In this document: one piece after another, positions 1 to 8,687 of the stretch
How the letters are laid out: the number at the start of each line of letters is the position of its first letter
Numbering within the stretch: position 1 is the stretch's first letter
From: Natrinema mahii
GTDB lineage: Archaea; Halobacteriota; Halobacteria; Halobacteriales; Natrialbaceae
Assembly: GCA_000690595.2 (NCBI GenBank)
Contig: JHUT02000002.1
Span: 62,001-126,000 of the forward strand
Direction: 5' to 3'
DNA: 64,000 bases
Position numbers and translations under genes: made by a program
Notes under the pieces: model-generated
Seen by the model: the letters and a program-made list of their open reading frames with translations, nothing else
The model's database searches: none
What the model was told of the DNA's origin: nothing

Positions 1-1836
1 GGCACTGACGATACCGACCTCGAGGCGGCGACGACCGACCGTCCCGACGACGAACCGGTCGCGGTCGACGACGCTCCCGCCGACGACGCGGGAGTTACGG
101 ACGCCGATACCGGGACCGACCTCGAGGAGGCCACCGACACTGCCACTGCCGGGGCCGACACCGTCGACGATGTCGAGGCCGACGCCGGTCTCGAGACTGC
201 TGACGCCGACGGCAGTGCTACCGACACCGACGCCGACGCGGCCGACGACTCGTTCGGCGACGCCGACGGGTTCGAGACGGCCGACGACGGGTTCGAGACG
301 GCCGACGACGGGTTCGAGACGGCCGACGCCGACGCCTTCGGCGACGAGTCGATCGACGCCGCTGCCGACTCGTTCGGCGACGACGACGCGTTCGAGGTGT
401 CGGCCGATTCCGTCGACCTCGAGGACGAAACCGACGCGTTCGGCGGCTTCGATGACGACATCGACGACGGACTCGAGGACGACGCGTTCGACGATACCGA
501 CGAGTTCGACGTCGGCACCGACTTCGGCATGTCGACCGAGGGGTCGGCGTCCGGAGGTGATTCGTCGTTCGGTGACGACGCCGACGATGACGAGGACGAA
601 GCCGACGTCGTTCGGATCGTCGAGGAACCCGAGTTCGAGATTCCGGACGTCGAGGTTCCCGACACCGACGTCCAGTCCGACGCCGACGACGAGGCCGACG
701 AGATCCAGTCGGTCCGGGTCGACGTCGAACAGGTCGACTCCCTGCTGAACCTCGTCGAGGGACTGGTGACCAGTCGCGTTCGGCTCCGGCACGCGGCCGA
801 GGCCGACGACGACAACGACGCGCTCGAGACGGAACTCGACGCGCTGTCTGACCTGACGACCGACCTGCAGGAGACGGTGATGGACATCCGACTGGTCCCG
901 CTGCGGACGGTCACGAACCGCCTGCCGCGGGTCGTCCGCGACATCGCCCGCGAGCAGGACAAAGAGGTCGCCTTCGAGATGACCGGTGAGGACGTGGAAC
1001 TCGACCGGAGTATCCTCGACCGGATCGGCGACCCGCTGATCCATCTGGTTCGCAACGCCGTCGACCACGGGATCGAACCGCCCGCCGAGCGCGAGGCCGC
1101 CGACAAGCCCAGCGAGGGCAGCGTCGAAGTCCGCGCCGACCGCGAGAGCGATCGCGTGACGATCACCGTCGAGGACGACGGCGGCGGACTCGACCCCGAT
1201 CGGCTCCGCGACGAGGCGGTCGAGGCGGGGGTCCTCGAGCCCGAGGTGGCCGCCGAACTGCCCGACGAGGACGCCTACGACCTCATCTTCCATCCCGGCC
1301 TCTCGACGGCCAAGGAGGTCACCGACGTCAGCGGCCGCGGCGTCGGGATGGACGTCGTCAAGCGGACCGTCGAGGACCTCGAGGGAACGGTTTCGATCGA
1401 CAGCGAAGCCGGTGTGGGGACGACGGTGACGATGGAACTGCCGGTGACGGTCGCGATCGACGAGATCCTCTTCGTCGAAAGCGGTGGCGAGGAGTTCGGC
1501 GTCCCGACCAAGGCGGTCCGGGACATCGAGTCCGCCGCGGCGATCGAAACCGCGAGCGGCGAGTCGATCCTTCCCGGCGAGGAGGGCGATTATCCCGTCG
1601 TCTCGTTGGCCGACGTCCTCGAGACGCCGGCGGCCGGCGCGAACGGGAACGGCATGGTCGTCCGCATCCGCGACGACGTCCGCGAGGTCGCGCTGCACTG
1701 CGATCGGGTCAGCGGCCAACAGGAAGTCGTCGTCAAGCCCTTCGAGGGCTTCATGAGCGGCGTGCCCGGGATCAGCGGTGCGACGGTTCGGGGACGGGGG
1801 GAGGTAGTCAACATTCTGGACGTGACGACACTATGA
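1..1836 (+). CDS. cheA: Chemotaxis histidine kinase CheA (5' end outside window)
   Basis: CheA autophosphorylates on its P1 histidine and passes phosphate to CheY and CheB. The frame is open from base 1, so the P1 domain and part of the linker lie upstream. Codons 1 to about 220 are a very acidic, Asp/Thr/Ala-rich linker. Then come a dimerisation helix pair (around bases 715-930), an HATPase domain with N box LIHLVRNAVDHG (about 1036-1071), G1 box DDGGGLDP and G2 box GRGVGMDVVK (about 1336-1365), and a C-terminal CheW-like domain (about 1430-1836) that docks to receptors. It is followed after 31 bases by cheC with a strong GGAGGA ribosome site. The family call is secure; the total length is unknown. 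Confidence 0.96.
   Translation, partial: GTDDTDLEAATTDRPDDEPVAVDDAPADDAGVTDADTGTDLEEATDTATAGADTVDDVEADAGLETADADGSATDTDADAADDSFGDADGFETADDGFETADDGFETADADAFGDESIDAAADSFGDDDAFEVSADSVDLEDETDAFGGFDDDIDDGLEDDAFDDTDEFDVGTDFGMSTEGSASGGDSSFGDDADDDEDEADVVRIVEEPEFEIPDVEVPDTDVQSDADDEADEIQSVRVDVEQVDSLLNLVEGLVTSRVRLRHAAEADDDNDALETELDALSDLTTDLQETVMDIRLVPLRTVTNRLPRVVRDIAREQDKEVAFEMTGEDVELDRSILDRIGDPLIHLVRNAVDHGIEPPAEREAADKPSEGSVEVRADRESDRVTITVEDDGGGLDPDRLRDEAVEAGVLEPEVAAELPDEDAYDLIFHPGLSTAKEVTDVSGRGVGMDVVKRTVEDLEGTVSIDSEAGVGTTVTMELPVTVAIDEILFVESGGEEFGVPTKAVRDIESAAAIETASGESILPGEEGDYPVVSLADVLETPAAGANGNGMVVRIRDDVREVALHCDRVSGQQEVVVKPFEGFMSGVPGISGATVRGRGEVVNILDVTTL
268..330 (+). repeat. Three tandem 21-base repeats inside the CheA linker
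   Basis: Three consecutive copies of a 21-base unit starting GGGTTCGAGACGGCC at 268, 289 and 310; the last copy differs near its end. Each encodes the heptad GFETADD. The repeat lies in the acidic low-complexity linker of CheA, where copy number can vary without harming the kinase fold. Confidence 0.9.
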
Positions 1837-1867
1837 ACGAACAACACCCAACCCTACGGAGGAATCA

Positions 1868-2473
1868 ATGACGATGATGGTCGACATTCGAAAGCTGAGT
1901 TTCATAAACGAGATGGCGAAGGTCGGGACGAACGGCGTCGCCGACAACATGAGCAAACTGACCGGCGAAGACTCCCAGATGGAGGTGACCAAGACCAACT
2001 TCATCGACGTCGACGACATCGAGTCACAGCTCGATGCCGGGAAGCGCGTCGGCGTCCGGGTCCGGCTGCTCGACCCCCCACACGGACACATCCTGATCCT
2101 CTTCCCCGAGGCCAGCGCCAAGAAGATCACGGCGATCATGCTGCGTGATGTCGTCGACGACATGGGCGACGTTTCGGGCAAGATGGCCCGCAGTGCCGTC
2201 GAAGAGATGGGCAACATGATGGCCAGTGGCTTCATCGACGGCTGGGCCGACGTGCTGGGCCGGGCGATCGACATCGCCGCGCCACAACTGGTCTACGCCC
2301 CGACGGGCGAGATCGTCACCCGGACCGCGAGCCTCGGCGGCGACGACCTCGCGCTGTTCTTCGACTCCGATCTGTCGGTTCCCAGCTACCAGATCGAGGC
2401 GGAGATCTACGCGTTCCCGGACTTGGAAGAGTTCGTGGAAATGGTCAACGGCATCGAAGTCCAACCCGCATGA
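1868..2473 (+). CDS. cheC: CheC-family CheY-P phosphatase (single domain)
   Basis: 201 aa. CheC proteins remove phosphate from CheY-P and bind CheD. The family helix motif with the catalytic Glu and Asn three residues apart is intact, in the stretch SAVEEMGNMMASGFIDGW. The start at 1868 is chosen because GGAGGA lies 5 bases ahead of it; two further in-frame ATG codons follow closely. The stop overlaps the ATG of the next cheC gene (ATGA). It sits between cheA and a double-domain cheC, the usual euryarchaeal chemotaxis order. Confidence 0.92.
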   Translation: MTMMVDIRKLSFINEMAKVGTNGVADNMSKLTGEDSQMEVTKTNFIDVDDIESQLDAGKRVGVRVRLLDPPHGHILILFPEASAKKITAIMLRDVVDDMGDVSGKMARSAVEEMGNMMASGFIDGWADVLGRAIDIAAPQLVYAPTGEIVTRTASLGGDDLALFFDSDLSVPSYQIEAEIYAFPDLEEFVEMVNGIEVQPA

Positions 2474-3738
2474 AACTCGACGTTAACGCACTCGGCACGT
2501 TCTACCGGATGGCTCGCGAGGGTGCCGGGATCGCGGCCGGCCGACTGACCCACATGATGGGCGTCGAGACGCAGGTCGGCGTCACGAAACTCAACTTCAT
2601 GCGCGGCCAGGAGATCCGGCGCGACTTCGAGGACGCGACCGAGAAGGTCGGCGTCCGCGTCAAACTCACCGGCGCGATCGAGGGCTACTCGGTCGTCGTC
2701 TTTGAGCGCGAGAGCGCGTTCCGCGTCGTCGAGACGCTGCTGGCCGAGGCCGGCCCCGACGCGGAAATCGAGGGCAACGCGGGCGAAACCGACGAGTTCG
2801 ACGAGATGACCGAAAGCGCCGCGACGGAGGTCGGTCACATCATAAACAGCGGGTTCATCGACGGCTGGGCCGACGTCCTCGAGGCCGTCATCGACGTCTC
2901 GACGCCCGAGTTCGTCGAGGGAGTCTCCGCGGAGCCGTTCTTTGGCGACATCGACGAAGCGCCGGGCGACGACGACCTCGCCTTGCTCTTCCAGAGCCGG
3001 ATCGAGACCGTCGGCACCGAGGTCGGGTTTAACCACTACCTGTTCCCGAAACGGGAGTCGATGTCGAAGCTCCTCGAACGGCTCCGCACCAGCGAGGGCA
3101 TCGAGTACGACAAGCTAGACGGGTTCGACCGGATGGCCGAACGCGGCGCGGAGGAAGTCGCCGAGACCGCAACGACGCTGACCGGCATCGACACCAGCGT
3201 CGAGATCCGGCGGCTCAACTTCGTCTCGCTCGAGGCCATTCCCGAACAGGTCGCCGAGGAGAAACTCGTCGGCGTCGCCTTCGAGTTCGACGGGATGCCA
3301 AGCGGCTATCTGCTCTTCCTGTTCGACGAGGAGTCGGCCCACGAGATCGTCGACGCGATGGTCCCGATGGAGGTCGACGAGGACGGCTTCGGCGAGATGG
3401 GGACCAGCGCGATCAAGGAACTGGGCAACATCATGGCCAGTGGCTTCCTCGACGGCTGGGCGAACGTCTTGGACACGACGATCGACCACTCGACGCCCGA
3501 GTTCATCCACGACATGGGTGCCGCGGCCGTCGACCCCGTCATCATCCAACTCGGCGAGAACCAGGACTTCGCGTTCGTCTTCGACACGGTCGTCGTGGCC
3601 GACGGCCGCGAGTTCGACTGTGAAGTGTACGCCATCCCGGACGAATCGGACCTCGAGCGGGCGCTGAACAACTTGGACGTCGATCGGATCGAAGACGCCA
3701 AGACGACGGCCGAGTTCCAGGAAGTCGATACCACATGA
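2470..3738 (+). CDS. cheC: Tandem CheC-domain protein (two CheC modules fused)
   Basis: 422 aa, about twice a normal CheC. Two CheC modules follow each other (roughly residues 1-200 and 215-400). The second keeps the phosphatase motif Glu-x-x-Asn in AIKELGNIMASGFLDGW. The first has AATEVGHIINSGFIDGW, where the Asn is replaced by His, so that site is probably weak or inactive as a phosphatase. The start ATG overlaps the previous stop and the stop overlaps the ATG of cheD, indicating translational coupling. Role in CheY-P dephosphorylation or CheD binding is inferred from family and operon. Confidence 0.9.
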   Translation: MKLDVNALGTFYRMAREGAGIAAGRLTHMMGVETQVGVTKLNFMRGQEIRRDFEDATEKVGVRVKLTGAIEGYSVVVFERESAFRVVETLLAEAGPDAEIEGNAGETDEFDEMTESAATEVGHIINSGFIDGWADVLEAVIDVSTPEFVEGVSAEPFFGDIDEAPGDDDLALLFQSRIETVGTEVGFNHYLFPKRESMSKLLERLRTSEGIEYDKLDGFDRMAERGAEEVAETATTLTGIDTSVEIRRLNFVSLEAIPEQVAEEKLVGVAFEFDGMPSGYLLFLFDEESAHEIVDAMVPMEVDEDGFGEMGTSAIKELGNIMASGFLDGWANVLDTTIDHSTPEFIHDMGAAAVDPVIIQLGENQDFAFVFDTVVVADGREFDCEVYAIPDESDLERALNNLDVDRIEDAKTTAEFQEVDTT

Positions 3739-4256
3739 AGACCTACGGCACCGAACCGGGCGCACCGACGCCGGTCCAGGTCGGCATCTCCGAACTCGTC
3801 GTCAGCGACGGCGACGACACGCTCAAGTCCTACGGGCTGGGCTCGTGTCTGGCGATCGCCCTGTACGACCCACAGTCGGCGATCGGCGGCTTGGCACACG
3901 TCATGTTACCCGATGGCGACGCCGCCGACAACAGCGACCGCAAACCGGGGAAGTACGCCGACACGGCCATCCGGGCGCTACTGCGCCGAATGGTCGAACA
4001 GGGGGCCAACTACACCGCCGTCGAGGCCAAAATCGCCGGCGGCAGCGACATGTTCGAGTTCGAGAGCTTCGGGGACGGCGTCGGCCAGCGCAACATCGCC
4101 GCCGCGAAAGAGGAACTCGAGAAACTCGGCGTTCCCCTCGAGGCCGAAGACGTCGGCGGCGAACACGGCCGCACCGTCGAGTTCACCCCCGGGACGGGGA
4201 GCCTCGTCGTGAAGACCTCGGACGGCGACGACGAAAACGGAGTGACGGAACTGTGA
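3735..4256 (+). CDS. cheD: Chemoreceptor glutamine deamidase CheD
   Basis: 173 aa, family length. CheD deamidates glutamines of methyl-accepting receptors and is held by CheC. The Cys-His core is seen in GLGSCLAIALYD (Cys) followed by GGLAHVMLPD (His), and the later KIAGGSDMF block is also typical. The C-terminal 20 residues are an acidic tail. It lies in the che operon, overlapping cheC upstream (ATGA) and cheR downstream (GTGA). Confidence 0.94.
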   Translation: MKTYGTEPGAPTPVQVGISELVVSDGDDTLKSYGLGSCLAIALYDPQSAIGGLAHVMLPDGDAADNSDRKPGKYADTAIRALLRRMVEQGANYTAVEAKIAGGSDMFEFESFGDGVGQRNIAAAKEELEKLGVPLEAEDVGGEHGRTVEFTPGTGSLVVKTSDGDDENGVTEL

Positions 4257-5140
4257 TCGGCGACGGTGCCGGCGAGATCGATCCCGAGGACCTGGACCTG
4301 CCGCTCGACGACACCGGCGACGACGACGAGGAGACGTTCACGGAACTGCTGGACTTCGTCGAGGAGGAACTCTCCTTCGCGACCAGCCACTACAACGACA
4401 GCTACCTCGACCGGCGCGTCTCCTCCCGGATGCGACGCACCCAGTGTGACTCCTACGAGTCGTACTTCGAGTTGCTCCGGCGGGAGCCGGCCGAACAGGA
4501 GGCGCTGCTCGAGGCGTTGAGCATCAACGTCACGGGGTTCTTCCGGAATCCGGACGTCTGGGAGGGGATCCGGACGGTCCTCCGCCGACTCTCCGGAAAC
4601 GGACCGGTCCGTGTCTGGAGCGCTGCCTGTGCCGACGGGCGCGAACCCTACTCGCTGGCGATGCTCGCCCACGACGATCCCGAAATCGACGAGTCGTCGG
4701 TCTACGTCCTCGGGACCGACATCTCTCGGCCGGCGCTCGAGACCGCCCGCGAGGGCGTCTACGAGGAGTCACGGACGATCGATCTGGACGAGCAACTCTC
4801 CTTTCTCGACGATTACCAGCGGTACGTCGACATCGACGGCCGGCGCTACCGGATCGCCGACGACGTTCGGACGAACGTTCGCTTTCAGCGCCACGACCTG
4901 ATCAACGACGAGCCGAAATCGGGGTTCGATCTCGTGGTCTGTCGGAACCTGTTCATCTACATCGACAACGCGTACAAGCGCTCCATGCTCGAGACCATCG
5001 CCCGGTCGCTCCGGTCGTCGGGCTATCTCGTCATCGGAAAGGCCGAAACCATCCCGCCGAACCTCCAGTCGGCCTTTGCCGTCCGCGAGGCCCGCCTCCG
5101 GATCTACCAGCGAGCGGAGCCGGCCGCGACGGACTACTAG
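4253..5140 (+). CDS. cheR: Chemoreceptor methyltransferase CheR
   Basis: 295 aa. CheR methylates receptor glutamates using S-adenosylmethionine. Visible motifs: INVTGFFRN near the N-terminal/catalytic domain junction, the SAM-binding block VWSAACADGREPYSLAML (family form WSAGCSTGEEPYS) and VVCRNLFIYID. The frame is open far upstream, but GTG at 4253 overlaps the cheD stop and gives a normal length, so it is taken as the start. The first 35 residues are an acidic extension. It is the last gene of the che operon in the window. Confidence 0.93.
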   Translation: MIGDGAGEIDPEDLDLPLDDTGDDDEETFTELLDFVEEELSFATSHYNDSYLDRRVSSRMRRTQCDSYESYFELLRREPAEQEALLEALSINVTGFFRNPDVWEGIRTVLRRLSGNGPVRVWSAACADGREPYSLAMLAHDDPEIDESSVYVLGTDISRPALETAREGVYEESRTIDLDEQLSFLDDYQRYVDIDGRRYRIADDVRTNVRFQRHDLINDEPKSGFDLVVCRNLFIYIDNAYKRSMLETIARSLRSSGYLVIGKAETIPPNLQSAFAVREARLRIYQRAEPAATDY

Positions 5141-5211
5141 TCCATCGAAGCCGTTCTCCTGCCTGCAGTCGACCGGACGTTACATGGCGGTCGACCGACT
5201 ACTCCCGACGA

Positions 5212-6420
5212 ATGCCACCCCTCGACATTCGCTCCTACACCGCTCGCGCCGAGGCACTGGTCGACGCCTCGCCGCCGACCACCCTGCGGGACACCCGCCG
5301 GTGGCTCGTCGAGCCCCTCCTCGAGACGCTCGGCTGGGACGTCCGGGCCGACTCGTGTCTGACCGATCGAGACGTCGACGACGTCCGCCTCGAGTACGTC
5401 CCGACCGTCGACTCGGTGCCGGCGCTGTTCGTCGCCGTCGAGCCCACGACCGACTTGCTGGACGAGCATCGGGTGAACGCCCTTCGACGGGCGATGGCCA
5501 GGACCGGCGTCGATCGGGCGATCTACACGAACGGTTGCGATGCGCTCCTGCTGGCGGGGACGACCGATATCGACTACTGTGGCGTCCGGCTCCCGGACCT
5601 TCCCGACGAGGAGTCGACACTGGCCAGCTACACGCGGGCGACGCTCGGGAGCCGTCTCGAGCGCCACTCGCGGGACCTAGTCGCCAGACAGCTCGCCGTC
5701 GAGCGGCCGACCCTCGTCGCGTCGATCGTCGACCGGCTCACGGCGGCGACCGCACAGGGCGAGGCCTACGCTCCCGAGTTCGAGGCCGCGGCCGAGCGAT
5801 TTCTCGACCAGCTCGTCGTCGCGTTCGCCGAGGGGCAGCCGGCCCCGGACGACGGCCCGAACGTCTCGGTTCGGTTCAGCGAATCGACGATCACCGACGA
5901 CGGTCCGACCCGTGAGAGAACGGCCGACTCACCGACGGCGGCCGGCGACGCCGCGCTCGAGGCGGACGACTCCACCGGAGCCGATCACGACGGGTCGGTG
6001 GACGAATCTCGGGACGGGGGATCCGACACCGAAACTGACGGCCGTTCGGAAAAACGAGACGACAAGCGGGGCGAGAACGGCGAGTACGTCGTTCGGTTTT
6101 TCAACGAGCGCGGGTCGATCGGCGCGATCGGCCATTCGACGTCGGACGGCGCGTTGATCGAGGCCGCGGACTACCTCCTCGATCGCGGTCTCGCCGGGAT
6201 CGATCCGCCGTGGCGTCCCGACGGGAGCGACCGCACGGTCCTCAACGACGCCCCCGTCGGCGCCGACGGCTCACCGATGGCGGCACCGAAACAGCTCTCG
6301 AACGGCCTCGCGCTCGAGACCGCCGGTAGCGTCGACCAGCGGGCCGCCCGCGTGAAAGCACTGGCCGACCGCGCGGGGCTGCGGGCGATGCTGACCGGCG
6401 ACTGGGCCGAAGACCGGTGA
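5212..6420 (+). CDS. Haloarchaeal protein with type I restriction HsdR N-terminal-like domain
   Basis: 402 aa. Residues 1 to about 150 resemble the PD-(D/E)XK-like N-terminal domain of HsdR subunits: a TLRDTRRWLVEPLLETLGWD block, then a beta-rich part (ALFVAVEP) and ARTGVDRAIYTNG. Residues about 225-285 are an acidic linker. The last 110 residues form a second domain (VVRFFNERGSIGAIGH to the end) that I do not recognise. There is no helicase motif and no hsdM or hsdS neighbour, so it is not a complete restriction enzyme. It lies alone between the che operon and the convergent pilus operon. The nuclease likeness is by motif only. Confidence 0.5.
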   Translation: MPPLDIRSYTARAEALVDASPPTTLRDTRRWLVEPLLETLGWDVRADSCLTDRDVDDVRLEYVPTVDSVPALFVAVEPTTDLLDEHRVNALRRAMARTGVDRAIYTNGCDALLLAGTTDIDYCGVRLPDLPDEESTLASYTRATLGSRLERHSRDLVARQLAVERPTLVASIVDRLTAATAQGEAYAPEFEAAAERFLDQLVVAFAEGQPAPDDGPNVSVRFSESTITDDGPTRERTADSPTAAGDAALEADDSTGADHDGSVDESRDGGSDTETDGRSEKRDDKRGENGEYVVRFFNERGSIGAIGHSTSDGALIEAADYLLDRGLAGIDPPWRPDGSDRTVLNDAPVGADGSPMAAPKQLSNGLALETAGSVDQRAARVKALADRAGLRAMLTGDWAEDR

Positions 6421-6433
6421 CGATGTGAGCCGG

Positions 6434-7207
6434 TCAGTAGTTGATGTCGACGGGAACGACGGTGATCACGAGTCGGTCGACCCCGCCACAGGAGAGTTCG
6501 ACGGGATCGTCGCTCTCCACAACGGTCCAGTCGCCGTACGTGGGATTCGACGCCCACGCCCGTTCGTAGTCCGTATCGACGTGAACGGTAACGGTTGCAT
6601 CGGAATACTCCTCGACGCGTCGGACGGCGGATCCGTTCTTGGAGATGGTAAATTCCTGTCCCCCGTCGCTCTGGATCGCTCTCTCGGCCGAATCGACCGT
6701 AACAAACGAGACGATCGCCGTATCCGGACCCGAACCGTCGGTATTACAGCGCAACTGCGGCCGTTTGGCGACGACGCTTCCGGAGTCAGTGCTTCTGATG
6801 ACGCCGCCACCCTCGTATGCGATCCGCGTCGAATCGTGTTCGTACGCGAACGTGCCGAGGTCAGTATCGCCCAGCACGTCATCCCCAGCTGCGGTAACGT
6901 TGACCGTCGTCCCACCGCCACCGATCGCTACCGTTCCGCCCCGAAGTGAAAGCTCGCCATCCCGTTGTTCGACGCCATCGTAGCGCAGCATGTCGTTGAA
7001 GTTGTCCGCGAGCGAGACCATCGCGCGCTCGGCGTTTCGCAACTGTTCGCCCTCCTGATAGTCGGTCATCGCCTGAAAGCCGACCGTCGAGAGCAACCCG
7101 ATCGAGCCGATGATGATCGCGAACACGAGGACGAACGCGATCATGTCCGAGACGGCACGGTCGGCGTCGGACGTCCCGGTCTCCCGAAGGCCGCGGCGCG
7201 GGGTCAT
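6434..7207 (-). CDS. Pilin-like secreted protein (DUF7289-type), last gene of pil operon
   Basis: 257 aa from the ATG at 7207, which overlaps the upstream stop (ATGA). A short charged N-terminus ending in DRAVSD is followed by one hydrophobic helix (MIAFVLVFAIIIGSIGLLS), the arrangement of a class III prepilin signal. The rest is a beta-rich, Thr/Asp-rich extracellular domain. I recall this as a haloarchaeal DUF family always found with PilB/PilC; the number is from memory. Probable minor pilin or pseudopilin. Confidence 0.75.
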   Translation of the reverse strand: MTPRRGLRETGTSDADRAVSDMIAFVLVFAIIIGSIGLLSTVGFQAMTDYQEGEQLRNAERAMVSLADNFNDMLRYDGVEQRDGELSLRGGTVAIGGGGTTVNVTAAGDDVLGDTDLGTFAYEHDSTRIAYEGGGVIRSTDSGSVVAKRPQLRCNTDGSGPDTAIVSFVTVDSAERAIQSDGGQEFTISKNGSAVRRVEEYSDATVTVHVDTDYERAWASNPTYGDWTVVESDDPVELSCGGVDRLVITVVPVDINY

Positions 7208-7677
7208 CGCTCCTCCTCCGTAATCGAGATTTCGTCTCCATCGGACTGTATCTCGATGGCTCCGCCAGTCGACGTCCCCTCGAGGTCCGCGTCGGTCTTG
7301 ATTGGGACGTACACGGTGACGTCCACGCTTTGTGCCGTCAGTTTCAGACACTCGGTCTCACCCTCGATCAACGGTCCACAGTTCGATGGGGCTGCAGTTA
7401 CCGTATATCTCGAACTCCCTGCGGTACGCGGATGAGTGACGGTGGCGTTGACCGTCGTATTCTCGTCTGCGATCTGATCGACGTTACCGATCTCGTTGGC
7501 GAGTCGTTCACCGATCGTCTCGAGGGACGACTCGGTACTGCGTTCGCTCTCGACCTCAAGCATCGTGCTGGCACTGGTCAACAGCATTGCGATCAGGATG
7601 GTCGTGATCCCGACCGTCAGGACGTGCGTGATCGAGATCGAGACCGCACGATCGCGTTCCATTCGTGACTCGATCAT
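7204..7677 (-). CDS. Pilin-like membrane protein (DUF7266-type)
   Basis: 157 aa from the ATG at 7677, overlapping the previous stop by ATGA. The N-terminus MIESRMERDRAVS leads into a hydrophobic helix (ITHVLTVGITTILIAMLLTS), so a prepilin peptidase-type signal is plausible. The outer part is polar, with three NxT/S-type sequons near ENTTVNATVTH. It is in the middle of the run of small pil genes. Function is inferred from the signal and the operon. Confidence 0.72.
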   Translation of the reverse strand: MIESRMERDRAVSISITHVLTVGITTILIAMLLTSASTMLEVESERSTESSLETIGERLANEIGNVDQIADENTTVNATVTHPRTAGSSRYTVTAAPSNCGPLIEGETECLKLTAQSVDVTVYVPIKTDADLEGTSTGGAIEIQSDGDEISITEEER

Positions 7678-8090
7678 GGCTCCTCCGTCGGGCAATCGGA
7701 CGCAGTGATCGTTCGATTTCGTTCGTAACTGCTCTCATGTGAATCGTACGTGATAGTAATGTTGGCTCGTGGATCCGAGCTGTCGATATCCATCTCACTG
7801 ATATTCACGGCCACTGGCCTCGATTCACCCGTCGCGTTTCGATAGGCGTCGTTAAACGCCGACACGTTCGCTTTCCGGTTACCTCCTTTCGCGAGCGCAC
7901 AGCTGACTCCCCGTTCGATCTCGAGGTCGGTGACGGTCGCGTCTGGTCCGCTCTGACTCGCCGGCCCCGAAGAGAGGGTCTCGGTATAGAGTACGCCGTT
8001 GAAGACGACGACGATCCCCAGAATGATGAACGCGAGCGAGATCGCACCGATAAGGATGATCTGTCCGCGGGACTGCCGGTCGGTTACCAT
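7674..8090 (-). CDS. Pilin-like membrane protein (DUF7261-type)
   Basis: 138 aa. Starts MVTDRQSRGQ and then one hydrophobic segment (IILIGAISLAFIILGIVVV). The RGQ-hydrophobic pattern is shared by three of the small proteins in this operon and resembles TadE/pseudopilin N-termini. Two cysteines in the outer domain (SCALAKGG and ASDCPTEE) could form a disulfide. It overlaps the upstream gene by seven bases. Probable minor pilus subunit. Confidence 0.72.
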   Translation of the reverse strand: MVTDRQSRGQIILIGAISLAFIILGIVVVFNGVLYTETLSSGPASQSGPDATVTDLEIERGVSCALAKGGNRKANVSAFNDAYRNATGESRPVAVNISEMDIDSSDPRANITITYDSHESSYERNRTITASDCPTEEP

Positions 8091-8686
8091 GCGATCACCC
8101 GTACTTCGACGACGTTGTAGAGCGTCTCGTCGTTGCCGTCGGCGACATCAGCGATCGGTCCGCTAACGTTCGAAACGGTTTGATCCGACTGGAGGTCGCC
8201 GGTAACGTTTTGATCGTCGTATATCGTGACGGTGTAACTCGCAGTGACGGCCCCCGACGGCGGCGTTCCTTGATCGACCAGGTCGTATGTCTCGTTGGTT
8301 TGCGAGTGCAGTTCCACGTTGTAGCTCCGTCCCTCCCCGAATCGCCGTTCTAGGATCGAACCGAGGACGAACTCGTCGCTGAACGTCGACTCGTCGTACG
8401 TTACGTCGTCGTTATCGGCGTCTTCGAACCCGTCATCATGCCAGTGACGAACCATATACGAGAGATTCTCGTCGTCGGCCGTCGCAGCGACGACCAGCGC
8501 GTCCTGTGTCTCCTGTTGAATATAGGGCTGCACCGCTCGGTCGCCACCCGTCGACGGCGCTACTGCGGCCGATTGCAACGCGAACAGCACGGCCATCAAC
8601 ACGATCATCGCACCGATGAATCCCTCGAGCGTGTAGGCTTGTCCCCGGTCCGTCGTCGACTGATACGGCGGCTCCGTCCCGAGCAT
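8084..8686 (-). CDS. Pilin-like membrane protein (DUF7288-type)
   Basis: 200 aa. N-terminus carries STTDRGQAYTLEGF followed by a hydrophobic helix (IGAMIVLMAVLFALQSAAVA). A Glu sits five residues after the RGQ, reminiscent of the conserved Glu5 of type IV pilins. The outer domain is acidic and beta-rich with several Asn-glycosylation sequons (NLS, NET, NVT, NVS). It starts one base after the stop of the upstream pil gene. Confidence 0.74.
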   Translation of the reverse strand: MLGTEPPYQSTTDRGQAYTLEGFIGAMIVLMAVLFALQSAAVAPSTGGDRAVQPYIQQETQDALVVAATADDENLSYMVRHWHDDGFEDADNDDVTYDESTFSDEFVLGSILERRFGEGRSYNVELHSQTNETYDLVDQGTPPSGAVTASYTVTIYDDQNVTGDLQSDQTVSNVSGPIADVADGNDETLYNVVEVRVIAW

Positions 8687-8687
8687 G

